From contig CAJMPY010000012.1 in assembly GCA_905215385.1 (NCBI GenBank), forward strand, positions 1 to 64,000: 64,000 bases of DNA, read 5' to 3'. This stretch comes from an uncultured bacterium (GTDB lineage: Bacteria; Actinomycetota; Coriobacteriia; Coriobacteriales; Coriobacteriaceae). Both the position numbers and the translations under genes were made by a program. Positions within the stretch are counted from its first letter, which is position 1, and every line of letters starts with the position of its first letter. The notes below the pieces were generated by a model that was given only the letters and a program-made list of their open reading frames with translations, was not told the origin of the DNA and searched no databases. Of this stretch, positions 18,066-26,314 are shown piece by piece.

Positions 18066-20630
18066 TTATCTGCCCTTAGGCTTGCTGGCGTAGAACTTCT
18101 TCTTTTTGGGCTTGCCGGCGGGGGAGGGTTTGCCGGCAAAGTTGGACTTGCCGTTGCCGGCCTGCGCGTGCGCGGGTACTGCCGCACGGGGCTTGCGGGC
18201 CTCGGGGTTGCGCAGCTCCTCGGTTCGCTCGGCAATTTCCTCGGCGCTAAAGCCGACCTCGGCCATGGCGTCCTCGATGGGCAGGCGGCGCACGATATAG
18301 CAATGGTGCACCTTCTGGTTGCGTGCGAAGTCCTCGGGGATGGTCTGCGCCGTAATGTCCTCCAGCACCACGCCCGCGCGTGCGAGCTTGCGTGTCTCGG
18401 GGCGGAAGCCTCGCAGGTTGCAGCTAAAGATGGCATGGCCGCCCTGTGCGAGCAGGCGCGATACGCCGGCCAACAGCTCAACATGGTCGCGCTGGACATC
18501 CCAGGTGCGGCGGCCCATCTTGGACGAGTTCGAGAACGTGGGCGGATCGACAAAAATCAGGTCCCAGCGGTTGCGCGTCTGGCGCTGGTCGCGAATCCAG
18601 GCGAGCACGTCGTCGCGCACAAAGTGATGCTGCGGACCCACAAAGCCGTTCTGGCGCATGTTGCGCTCGGCCCAGTCCAGGTAGGTGTTGGAGAGGTCGA
18701 CCGTCACGGTTTCCTCGACGCCGCCGTCGGCCGCATAGCAGGTAGCGGTGCCGGTGTAGGCGAACAGGTTGAGGAAGCGGCGTGCCTGCTTGGCGTGCTC
18801 GCGCACCAGATCGCGCGTGACGCGGTGGTCCAAGAAGATGCCCACGTCCAGGTAGTCGTCAAAGTTGACGGCAAAGGTAAGACCGCCTTCCTCGATGAGC
18901 GGCAGGCGACGGCGCGCGATGTTGGCGCGCTCGCCCGAGCCGCCCTTGCCGGCGCCCTGCTTGCCGTACTGCGAGCCGCCGCGCGAACGCATGCGTGCCT
19001 TGGCGTGCACGTGCTCGGCCGGAACATCCAGGATGCGCGGCGCGATGGCCAAGATATCGAGCATGCGGGCCTGGGCCAGCGCCGGGTCGATGGTCTTGGG
19101 TGCGGCGTATTCGGCGATGACGAGCCAACGGCCCGGTGTCTGCGGGCAGCCCTCGTACAGGTCGATGGCGGCGGAGTAATCGGGCAGGTCGGCATCGTAG
19201 ACGCGGTAGCAGCTCACGCCCTCGCGCTTGGCCCACTTGCGGCGCAGGCGTGCGTTCTTGCGCAGGCGGTTGGCGAACTGCTCGGACTCGGGGATGAGCA
19301 CGGGCAGCGGCTTGCCGTCGCCCAGGTCGAGCGTGGCAGCGGGCTCGGGCATGGCGGGGGCTTCGTCGCCGATGACGTCGTCGGCGACCGCGGTCTGCTC
19401 CTCGGCATCCGCGCTGGTCGCAGCTTCAAACGCTGCGGCGGCGTGGTCGAGCGAGGGCCAAACCTCGATAGTCGCCTCTTCGTTGTTGGGCATGACGGCA
19501 ATGGAGCGCGCGGGCTCGGCATGGAGCGCGCGGGCCAGCAGGCCGTCGCGGGTGAGCGCGGCGACCGGTGCCGAAGCAAGCTCGGGCGCGCGGCGCAGCT
19601 CGCCGACCAGCGTCATGGCGTCGTGTATGAGCGAAAGCGGGGTCTCGGTGGTGTCTGCGACCACGGCGGCGCCGGCGACAGCACCCGCATGGTCCAGTAC
19701 GGTAGTGGGCTTGGCGGCGCAAAAGTCGACAAAGCGCTTATAGCCGGCGCACTTGACCATGCGCTCGGCGGTCTTGCGGGCGGCGGGGTCGATGTCTACG
19801 GCAACGATGCGCGCCTGGCGCTCGCGCGCTGCCGTCTCGCGCTCGCGTGCCTCGGCAAGCAGCTGCTCCCATAGGGCGGCATCGTGCAGCTGCCAGCCCT
19901 CAAAGCCCCAGTGCTCGCGCGCGGCGCCCGGGGCGCGGTCGGCCAGAATGTTCACGGCCTCTAGCAGCAGGCCGCCGCCGGCGCACGAGGCGTCAATCAG
20001 CGCAGGTAGGGCCTCGTTTTCGTAGTCGTCGGCCGTCAGCTCGCGCTCGCACAGTGCGGTCCAGCCGACCTGCGCCAATACCAGGGCGGCGTAGTCGGGG
20101 CGCAACACGTGCGCGCCCTCGCTGGCACGGGTCGCGGCGGGCGGCAGGCGCTTGAACAGCGGGTCGCCCGAAAGGTCCAGGCTTATGCTCGCACGACGCT
20201 GACGCAACGAAAGCAGCAGGTGAACATCGGGATCGGCAGCATCGACATCGGCGCGACGGCCTGTGGTCTCGGCCAAGCGGTCGCACAATGCGTCTTTGGC
20301 GCGCAGGGCAGAGAAGCGCGTGTTGCGCAGCTGCTCGGTCACACCACGGGCAGTGATGGCAATGGTGGCGCCGGGGCGGACGATGTTTTCCCAGGCAATG
20401 TCGTAAACGGCATCGTACAGCTCGTCGGCATCCTGTGCCTCAAAGCGCCCGAGCACCACAAACACGCGGCTGGCCAGGCGCGACCACAGGCAGGCACGGT
20501 AGCCTTGCTCGAGCTCGCCCTCAAACGTGGCGCGGCCCTTGAGGCGGCGGACATGCGAAAGCCCGAGCCGCTTAAGCTCGTCGGCGAGTGCGGACTCAAA
20601 GCCCTCGGGGCAGCTTGCATAAAATTCCAT
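18066..20630 (-). CDS. rlmL: RlmKL-type bifunctional 23S rRNA methyltransferase, N-terminal site degenerate
   Basis: An 854-residue homologue of the fused RlmL (G2445-N2) and RlmK (G2069-N7) enzyme. The N-terminal THUMP region (about 1-165) and SLDLSGDPLFKR match the family. The first methyltransferase fold has DASCAGGG near residue 212 in place of the usual DP-x-CGSG, and where NPPY is expected (about 325) there is ADTTETP. The C-terminal RlmK half is intact, with NLFAYTGTATCYAADGG near 620 and VDPPTFSNSSK near 692. A long acidic linker (about 410-480) and a Lys-rich tail are extra. The ATG at 20630 has AGAGAGG six bases upstream. The N7 activity is likely kept; the N2 activity is doubtful. 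Confidence 0.85.
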   Translation of the reverse strand: MEFYASCPEGFESALADELKRLGLSHVRRLKGRATFEGELEQGYRACLWSRLASRVFVVLGRFEAQDADELYDAVYDIAWENIVRPGATIAITARGVTEQLRNTRFSALRAKDALCDRLAETTGRRADVDAADPDVHLLLSLRQRRASISLDLSGDPLFKRLPPAATRASEGAHVLRPDYAALVLAQVGWTALCERELTADDYENEALPALIDASCAGGGLLLEAVNILADRAPGAAREHWGFEGWQLHDAALWEQLLAEARERETAARERQARIVAVDIDPAARKTAERMVKCAGYKRFVDFCAAKPTTVLDHAGAVAGAAVVADTTETPLSLIHDAMTLVGELRRAPELASAPVAALTRDGLLARALHAEPARSIAVMPNNEEATIEVWPSLDHAAAAFEAATSADAEEQTAVADDVIGDEAPAMPEPAATLDLGDGKPLPVLIPESEQFANRLRKNARLRRKWAKREGVSCYRVYDADLPDYSAAIDLYEGCPQTPGRWLVIAEYAAPKTIDPALAQARMLDILAIAPRILDVPAEHVHAKARMRSRGGSQYGKQGAGKGGSGERANIARRRLPLIEEGGLTFAVNFDDYLDVGIFLDHRVTRDLVREHAKQARRFLNLFAYTGTATCYAADGGVEETVTVDLSNTYLDWAERNMRQNGFVGPQHHFVRDDVLAWIRDQRQTRNRWDLIFVDPPTFSNSSKMGRRTWDVQRDHVELLAGVSRLLAQGGHAIFSCNLRGFRPETRKLARAGVVLEDITAQTIPEDFARNQKVHHCYIVRRLPIEDAMAEVGFSAEEIAERTEELRNPEARKPRAAVPAHAQAGNGKSNFAGKPSPAGKPKKKKFYASKPKGR

Positions 20631-20657
20631 GGGTGACCTCTCTGGTTGTGTCGCTCC

Positions 20658-20663
20658 ATTATA
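20658..20663 (-). promoter_or_regulatory. Candidate -10 box of rlmKL
   Basis: TATAAT on the minus strand, 28 bases before the rlmKL start codon. No strong -35 box is evident. Confidence 0.45.
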
Positions 20664-20705
20664 TGATGGAAGCTTCGTTTGCCATCGCCCTCGAAAGGAA
20701 CCCAT

Positions 20706-20810
20706 ATGATTGATGCGTGCCCCTTGATTCCCATTTTCATTGCAACGGCCTCAGGACTCGGGGCCTCGCACAGGCTCCCGCCGCCTTACAGAACTGAAAG
20801 CTGGGCGTAG
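20706..20810 (+). pseudogene. Orphan start region, possible 5' end of an interrupted gene
   Basis: AAAGGAA followed by an ATG at 20706 opens a 34-codon frame (MIDACPLIPIFIATAS...) that stops at 20810. It matches no recognised protein. It lies where the 5' end of the HAD gene truncated at 30258 would be expected if the DNA between was inserted. Only the first few codons (MID) could belong to a HAD protein, since no DxDGT motif is present. This is a weak inference. Confidence 0.25.
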
Positions 20811-20881
20811 GGCAAATCTATGGCACGTGACCTGCGATTGCTCGGCCATAGATGGCGTAATCGAGGCTAAGGGAGGGCATC

Positions 20882-21031
20882 ATGCGCAAGGGAAACGAGA
20901 GCTGGTTCTGGCACGCGAACGACATGGTGGTGACGGGCGACATGAACCCCGTGGTCCGCGTCCTGTGGGCCGCGCTCATCGTAGGCATCGGCGTCGCGAC
21001 GATGGCCACGCTCTGGATCGTCACGAGGTAG
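20882..21031 (+). CDS. Small single-pass membrane protein (49 aa)
   Basis: A 49-codon frame with GGGAGG six bases before its ATG. It has a polar N-terminal half (MRKGNESWFWHAND...) and a hydrophobic segment of about 17 residues (VLWAALIVGIGVATMATLWIV) near the C terminus, ending TR. The ribosome-binding site and sensible topology suggest it is real, but no family was recognised. It sits at the left edge of the catabolic island, convergent with the HAD gene. Confidence 0.45.
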   Translation: MRKGNESWFWHANDMVVTGDMNPVVRVLWAALIVGIGVATMATLWIVTR

Positions 21032-21083
21032 CGCGCCACGAACGGATGACGAGGCACGCGGCGCATGCCACGCTGGCGGAACC

Positions 21084-21911
21084 CTAGCCTCGCTGCTGGA
21101 CAATCTGTTCGATGAGCTTCGCGACGGAGTCCTCGGCCGCGTCCCCGATCAGGTGATGGGCTGCGGCCTTCGCCTCCGGCATCGCGCCAGCGACTGCGTA
21201 GGAGTTCGGCACCTTTTCGAGGAGCGTCACGTCGTTTTCCGAGTCTCCGATAAAAGCGACCTCGTCCAGCGTGACCCCAAGGCTGCCGAGAAGCGCGTCG
21301 AGTCCGTTTACCTTGCTCCAGCCAGCTGGAACAACATCGAGGAAGAATGGGACGGGCGAGGGGAAATCAAGTTCTGGGCAGGCTTCCTTGCATCGACTCC
21401 GAACGACTTCCGTCGGGGCGGAGCTGACGTTGACGAAGATGCCGGCGGTGATGACGTCACGGTTCGTGGGCACGTCTCCGAGCGCCATGTCTCTTCCGGA
21501 GTCCTTAACGACTTCCAGGGCGAATTCGTCGCCAGGCTCGACGGCGCAGAGGAACTGCTCGCAGCGTTTGCCTGTCTCATCGATATCGGCGACTAGCCAG
21601 AGTGACGTCCCCGCGTAGGGGCGTACGGCGCTATCGAGCTTTACGAGGGCCTCCGTCGAGAGCGTCTTTTTGAACACGAGTTCGCCGCTGGAGAAGACCT
21701 TCTTTCCGTTGGCCATGATGCCGGTCGAGAAACAGCGCGCGTCGCCGTCAAAGGCATCGGCCAGGTCGGCGTAGTCGCGGCCGCTTGCGGGGCCGAACGC
21801 GATGCCCGCATCAAGCGCCGAAAGAATCGCGCTGTGCGTGCGCTCCGATACGACCCTTGAGCCAAACGGCAGCAGGGTCCCGTCCATGTCTGCGAGGATG
21901 AGCTTTATCAA
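21084..21911 (-). CDS. Cof-type HAD phosphatase
   Basis: A 275-residue haloacid-dehalogenase-family hydrolase that probably dephosphorylates a sugar phosphate. Motif I is LADMDGTLLP (Asp9 nucleophile, Asp11 acid/base by count), the motif III Lys is in GWSKVNGLDALLGSLGV, and motif IV is IGDSENDVTLL. The long cap between residues about 85 and 190 places it in the Cof/type IIB group. It faces the small membrane protein and runs in the same direction as the upstream RpiR gene, 49 bases away, so the two are probably cotranscribed. In this island it could remove phosphate from a PTS-derived intermediate to avoid sugar-phosphate stress. Confidence 0.85.
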   Translation of the reverse strand: MIKLILADMDGTLLPFGSRVVSERTHSAILSALDAGIAFGPASGRDYADLADAFDGDARCFSTGIMANGKKVFSSGELVFKKTLSTEALVKLDSAVRPYAGTSLWLVADIDETGKRCEQFLCAVEPGDEFALEVVKDSGRDMALGDVPTNRDVITAGIFVNVSSAPTEVVRSRCKEACPELDFPSPVPFFLDVVPAGWSKVNGLDALLGSLGVTLDEVAFIGDSENDVTLLEKVPNSYAVAGAMPEAKAAAHHLIGDAAEDSVAKLIEQIVQQRG

Positions 21912-21960
21912 GGGGTCCTCCCGTTTCGGTCTGGGCGTCGGTGCGCCGGTGTGCGTCGTC

Positions 21961-22824
21961 CTAGCTGTATTGCCTGTCTCCCAAGAGATTCTTCGAGATG
22001 ATCCTGTTAAGCTCTACCGGGTCATCCCAGCAAGAGGTCAGGAAGAGGAACAGCAGCTCGATGACGAAGTTGATCGAGCTGTGCGAGAAGGCGACCTCGG
22101 TTCCGGTGATGGCCTGATCTCGCGAGATGGCTCGGATGATATACGTGGCACGCTTCGCGAGCGGCGTATCTGGGTTGTCTGTGATCATGATGATGGGGGT
22201 GTTCGAATCCTCGGCAGAGTCGAATATGTTGACGAGGCGCTTCGAGTATCCGGACGTCGAAATGACGAGCAGGATGTCATTCTCCTTGAGGCTGGTTGCG
22301 GCGGAGACCATGGCATCGGTGGTACTGGGGCAAAACGCCCTGACTCCAACCTGTGAGAGCTTGAACGCCGCGTTTACGCCCATGCTAATCGAGTTGCCGA
22401 CGCCCGCAATCAGGACGAGGTTGGCGTTGTGGAGCAGATTGACGACTGCCGAAAAGTCATCGGAGTCAATGAGCGAGGCGGTTTGGGAGAGCTCCTTGAC
22501 CTTGTGAGACAGGACGTACTTGATGGAGCCCTCGACGTCGTCCAGAGTAATCCTGCCGTCCGTGGCCTTTTCTTCGCCGGATGCCCTGCTGATGGATATG
22601 CCGAGCGCCAGACGCATGTCCGAATAGGTTCGGTAGTCAAGCGTCCTTGCGAATCTCGAAACAGACGCCGGTGACGTACCGGTTTCTGCGGCGAGTTCGC
22701 GGACGGTCATCGTTGCGACATCCGACGGGTGGTCGAGCACATACGTTGCGATTGCCTTCTCCGAGGGGGATAGGCTGCTCATGACCGCGCAGATGTGGCT
22801 GAGCACATCCCCTGTCTTATCCAT
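21961..22824 (-). CDS. RpiR-family sugar-phosphate-responsive regulator
   Basis: A 287-residue transcription factor. The N-terminal winged helix (about 1-80) includes LSPSEKAIATYVL and the recognition helix TSPASVSRFARTL. The C-terminal SIS domain (about 115-260) includes LVLIAGVGNSISM and LLVISTSGYSKRLVNIF, which bind phosphosugars in this family. It is divergent from the MFS/aldolase/PTS genes and the spacer holds a perfect palindrome. It is therefore the predicted local regulator of the island, sensing a phosphorylated product of the PTS. Confidence 0.88.
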   Translation of the reverse strand: MDKTGDVLSHICAVMSSLSPSEKAIATYVLDHPSDVATMTVRELAAETGTSPASVSRFARTLDYRTYSDMRLALGISISRASGEEKATDGRITLDDVEGSIKYVLSHKVKELSQTASLIDSDDFSAVVNLLHNANLVLIAGVGNSISMGVNAAFKLSQVGVRAFCPSTTDAMVSAATSLKENDILLVISTSGYSKRLVNIFDSAEDSNTPIIMITDNPDTPLAKRATYIIRAISRDQAITGTEVAFSHSSINFVIELLFLFLTSCWDDPVELNRIISKNLLGDRQYS

Positions 22825-23124
22825 GGTTACTCCTTGGTCCTAGCTTGCTTTGTATCTTAGGTCAAGAGAGGTGAAAAATAAGCAAAATGTTTCATCAGCG
22901 GTGAAATAGCGTTTCACCGCTGATTTCCTACCGTTCACGGTAAATCGGTACTTCCTCGGCGCAATCTCAGCTTGAGCTGCTATCTTATGAGCCGTGAAAC
23001 AACGGCACGAAAACGATGAAACAACAGAACATTGTTCCAACGCCTCGCAACTTCGTTTCACGCTAGATGCCGAATCACTTCGAAGCCCAGACAGGCACCC
23101 GGCGAGCAAGAAGGGAGAAGCACG
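22825..23124. other. Divergent control region of the catabolic island
   Basis: A spacer of 300 bases between the RpiR gene and the MFS gene. It is AT-richer than its surroundings and holds one perfect palindrome (22894-22924) and several scattered GTGAAA/TTTCAC half-sites (22871, 22993, 23054), consistent with binding of the RpiR regulator. No small gene was recognised. Confidence 0.6.
22894..22924. promoter_or_regulatory. Predicted RpiR operator (perfect palindrome)
   Basis: Perfect 13-base arms ATCAGCGGTGAAA and TTTCACCGCTGAT flank TAGCG. It lies 70 bases upstream of the RpiR gene. RpiR-family operators commonly contain TGAAA/TTTCA half-sites, so autoregulation and control of the divergent genes are likely. 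Confidence 0.65.
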
Positions 23125-24327
23125 ATGCACAACGCCAAGACAAACGCAAGCATGACTTCGCTGTTCTTCGCGAACGTACTCTACTGGGTCTGCGCGGGCG
23201 TGTACTCGCCGTTTCTCTCCGCTCACTACACGAGCCTCGGCCTCAGCGCGGCCCAGACCGGCATTCTCCTCGCGGCGACCCCGGTGTGTGCGCTCGCCAT
23301 CCAGCCGCTCTGGTCGACGATCGCCGACAAGCTCGGGCGCCGCCGCGCGGTCATCGTGGCCCTCTGCCTTGCGGCGGCGGTACTCGCTCCGCTGTATTAC
23401 CTGGCGTCGACGTTCGTCCCGGTCCTTCTCGTAACCTTTGCATTCTCGGCGTTTTTCTCGGGGCTCCTGCCCCTGAGCGACTCCCTCGTCATCGAGCTCG
23501 CGGATCGCTCTGGCCTGGACTTTTCTCGCATTCGCATGGGTGGCACTATCGGCTATGCCATCGTCGTCCTGATCGTCGGTCGGCTGCTCGACATGGCTCC
23601 TCAAATCCAGTTCACGGTGGTCTCCGCCGCGCTGGTGGTCTTCGCGGCTCACATGTGGCGCCTCCCCGAGGCGGGAATTCGCGCCAATGCCGCGGACGAT
23701 CCCAAGGTCTCCCACGGAAAGGGCCTCCTCTCGCTGTTCACCAGCAATGAGATCGCCTTCGTCTTGGTCTTCGCCTTCATCAGTTCGGCCGCGATTGGCT
23801 TCATCGGGGCGTTCTTGGGCCGCTACGCGGTCGAGCTTGGCGAGGGTCAGAACCTCGTGGGCGTCCTGAGTGCGGTCTCCGCTGCGAGCGAGATCCCCAT
23901 CCTGCTCGTTTCCTCCAAGCTGGTCAGGCGCTTCGGCGAGATGAACCTCCTGATCTTTTCCTGCTTCATGGCGGCGCTCAGGCTCGTGCTTGTGGGCACC
24001 GGCATCGTCCCGGTCATGGTCTGCGGCCAGCTGCTGCAGAGCGTGAGTTACATGACCGTCTACTACTCCTGCGTTACCTACATTGCCAACCACACTTACG
24101 AGGATTGTCGCGCTCGAGGTCAGAGCGCCTTCGCGATGGTCCAGAGCGGTCTGTCCGTCGTGGTTGCGAACCTGTTTGGCGGTTGGGCGTGCGATGCGCT
24201 CGGCACGCACGCGGGTTTCCTGGCCTTCGCCCTCGCTTCAACGATTGCTGCAGTCGCTGCTCTTGTGGCGTACGTGCTATGGCGTCGAAGCGCGGCGCCG
24301 CAGCCTGAGGGCCAGGCGGCCGCATAG
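23125..24327 (+). CDS. MFS permease, LacY/nucleoside-symporter-like
   Basis: A 400-residue major facilitator with twelve hydrophobic segments. The loop after segment 2 has DKLGRRRAVIVAL, a good match to the MFS motif A. The overall pattern (FFANVLYWVCAGVYSPFLS near the start) resembles the MFS_1-like group that includes sugar and nucleoside proton symporters. The ATG at 23125 follows GGGAG. It is the first gene on the plus side of the divergent control region, so it probably carries the sugar or a precursor used by this island. A permease next to a complete PTS suggests two routes or two forms of substrate. Confidence 0.8.
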   Translation: MHNAKTNASMTSLFFANVLYWVCAGVYSPFLSAHYTSLGLSAAQTGILLAATPVCALAIQPLWSTIADKLGRRRAVIVALCLAAAVLAPLYYLASTFVPVLLVTFAFSAFFSGLLPLSDSLVIELADRSGLDFSRIRMGGTIGYAIVVLIVGRLLDMAPQIQFTVVSAALVVFAAHMWRLPEAGIRANAADDPKVSHGKGLLSLFTSNEIAFVLVFAFISSAAIGFIGAFLGRYAVELGEGQNLVGVLSAVSAASEIPILLVSSKLVRRFGEMNLLIFSCFMAALRLVLVGTGIVPVMVCGQLLQSVSYMTVYYSCVTYIANHTYEDCRARGQSAFAMVQSGLSVVVANLFGGWACDALGTHAGFLAFALASTIAAVAALVAYVLWRRSAAPQPEGQAAA

Positions 24328-24441
24328 GCTCCACCGCGCCTCGCAAGCGCCTGCCTGCCTCGCGCTTCGCTTCGTGTTCAACCAGCTGACGAGCTGAGAA
24401 CTGTCCGATCCAATGATTATTCAGGTGAAAGGAAGACAAAG

Positions 24442-25296
24442 ATGTCACTCATCAAGGTCAACGAGCTTCTTCAACATGCGACCGAGCACCACTATGGCGT
24501 GCCCGCGATTAACGTCATCAATACGGAGACCATCCGTTATGCGATCCAGGCCGCCGAGGATGAGCACATGCCCATCATCATCCAGTACTGGCCTGGCTTC
24601 GAAGACCACTGCGCCCTCGACATCATCGCCTTCGCCGCCCGCTATTACGCCGAGCGCGCGAGTGTGCCCGTCGCCGTCCACCAGGATCACTCCGCTGGTT
24701 ACGAGATCGCCGTCAAGGGCGTCAAGGCCGGCTTCCCATCCGTCATGGTCGACGGCTCCTCACTTCCCTATGAGGAGAACTTCCAGCTCACGAAGGACGT
24801 CGTCCAGGTCGCCAAGATCTTCGACGTCGACATCGAGGCCGAGCTCGGCCATGTCGGCAACGGCTCTGACGCCAACGACTTCGTGAACAGCGACCACTAC
24901 ACCGACCCGAACCTCGCCGAGGAGTTTGTCGAGGGCACCGGTTGCGGCTCGCTCGCCATCGCCGTCGGCAATGCCCACGGCCCCTATGTCAAGGTCCCGA
25001 ACCTCGACATGGAGCGCATCAAGGCCTGCAGGGAGGCCGTCAGCGTCCCCCTCGTCATGCACGGATGCTCCGACATCCCCGACGAGCAGCTCCAGGAGGC
25101 CGTGAACCTCGGCATGAGTAAGTTCAACATCGCCACGGAGTACTTCCGTTCCATGTACCGCGCCTTCGAGAAGGACATCAACTCCGGTAAGAACGACGGC
25201 AACGGCATTGGCCTCCTGATGGACGCCGCCCCCGACATGCGCGCGTTCGTCGTCAGCAAGATCCAGCTTCTGAACCCCAACCACTATTCGCTCTAG
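24442..25296 (+). CDS. Class II ketose-bisphosphate aldolase (FbaA/GatY/KbaY family)
   Basis: A 284-residue Zn-dependent aldolase that should split a ketose 1,6-bisphosphate or 1-phosphate into dihydroxyacetone phosphate and an aldehyde. Zn ligands and active-site blocks are visible: VHQDHSAGYE near residue 80 (HLDHG in most homologues), EAELGHVGN near 134, NAHGPY near 179 and MHGCSDI near 207 (usually HGGSG). The Leu-to-Gln and Gly-to-Cys changes put it outside the best known fructose and tagatose subgroups. It follows the MFS gene and precedes the PTS genes by ten bases, so it probably acts on the PTS product after isomerisation or a second phosphorylation. Confidence 0.85.
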   Translation: MSLIKVNELLQHATEHHYGVPAINVINTETIRYAIQAAEDEHMPIIIQYWPGFEDHCALDIIAFAARYYAERASVPVAVHQDHSAGYEIAVKGVKAGFPSVMVDGSSLPYEENFQLTKDVVQVAKIFDVDIEAELGHVGNGSDANDFVNSDHYTDPNLAEEFVEGTGCGSLAIAVGNAHGPYVKVPNLDMERIKACREAVSVPLVMHGCSDIPDEQLQEAVNLGMSKFNIATEYFRSMYRAFEKDINSGKNDGNGIGLLMDAAPDMRAFVVSKIQLLNPNHYSL

Positions 25297-25306
25297 GAGA
25301 GACTCG

Positions 25307-25735
25307 ATGAAGAAAGTTCTTGTCGCGTCGCACGGCCACCTCGCAAGCGGAATCAGGAGCTCGATCGGAATCCTGACCGGCATGGCGGACATGGTGGAGG
25401 CAGTTGACTGCTACGTGGACGACTCCGATTTCACCCCTCGCATCCAGGCCTTTATTGACTCGGTGGGCCCTGAGGATGAGGCCATCATCTTCACCGACAT
25501 CTACGGTGGTTCCGTCTTCCAGAAGGTCGTCCTTATGGAGCCGGAGAAGCGCGGGATCGTCCACGTCACCGGTATGAACCTCGGCCTCGTGATCGAGACG
25601 CTCCTCGGCGCCGAGCCGGTCACGGCAGATTCGATCAAGCAGAGCGTCGAGCTGGCGAGGGCGACGATGCAGGTCGTCGAGCCTCCGAGCAAGGCCGCGG
25701 ACAACGAGGAGTCCGAGGGAGACTTCTTTGATTAG
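25307..25735 (+). CDS. PTS mannose/fructose/sorbose family EIIA
   Basis: A 142-residue cytoplasmic phosphocarrier. ASHGHLASG near the N terminus holds the phospho-acceptor His9, as in ManX-type EIIA domains, and FTDIYGGSVFQ near residue 66 matches the conserved TDxxGGSPF loop. It accepts phosphate from HPr and passes it to the EIIB encoded next. The acidic C-terminal tail resembles a linker, but the protein is free-standing rather than fused to EIIB as in E. coli ManX. Confidence 0.9.
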   Translation: MKKVLVASHGHLASGIRSSIGILTGMADMVEAVDCYVDDSDFTPRIQAFIDSVGPEDEAIIFTDIYGGSVFQKVVLMEPEKRGIVHVTGMNLGLVIETLLGAEPVTADSIKQSVELARATMQVVEPPSKAADNEESEGDFFD

Positions 25736-25764
25736 AGAGTACTAACAAGTAGAGAGAGGAAGCA

Positions 25765-26268
25765 ATGATTGTTCAGGTTCGAGTCGATGACCGTCTGATT
25801 CACGGACAGGTCGCCCTGGTGTGGACCAAGGAGCTCAACACCACCAGGATCATCGTCGCCAACAAGCACGCCGTGGAGAGCGACGCCCTTCGCATGACGC
25901 TTTCCATGGGTACGCCGGCGGGCCAGAAACTCCTCGTCAAGGACGTTCCGGATGCCTGCCGCATCGCGAACGATCCGCGCGCGGACTCCATGCGCATCTT
26001 CGCGCTCACCAACTGCGTGCGTGACGTGCTTGAGCTCGTTAAGGGCGCGCCGGGCAAGATTGAGGGCGTGAACGTTGCCAACGTCGGCCGCTTCGACAAG
26101 TCCGATCCGGATAGCAAGGTCGCCCTCAACTCCACGATCATGCTCAACCCGGATGAGCTCGAGGCCGCGAAGGAGCTTTGCGAGCAGGGTATTCCGGTTT
26201 TCCATCAGCTTATCCCGTCCAATCCCAAGACTCCTCTCAAGAGCCTGATCGAGGCGGCGGGGAAATAA
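25765..26268 (+). CDS. PTS mannose/fructose/sorbose family EIIB
   Basis: A 167-residue phosphotransferase with RVDDRLIHGQV at residues 6-16, where His14 is the phosphorylated residue in this family. The length and overall pattern match full EIIB Man domains. A good ribosome-binding site (GAGAGAGGAAG) precedes the ATG. It takes phosphate from EIIA and transfers it to sugar entering through the EIIC/EIID pair downstream. Confidence 0.92.
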   Translation: MIVQVRVDDRLIHGQVALVWTKELNTTRIIVANKHAVESDALRMTLSMGTPAGQKLLVKDVPDACRIANDPRADSMRIFALTNCVRDVLELVKGAPGKIEGVNVANVGRFDKSDPDSKVALNSTIMLNPDELEAAKELCEQGIPVFHQLIPSNPKTPLKSLIEAAGK

Positions 26269-26314
26269 GGGGATTTGGCCAGGCGGCCAAATGAAATGAA
26301 AGAAAGGAAGTCAA

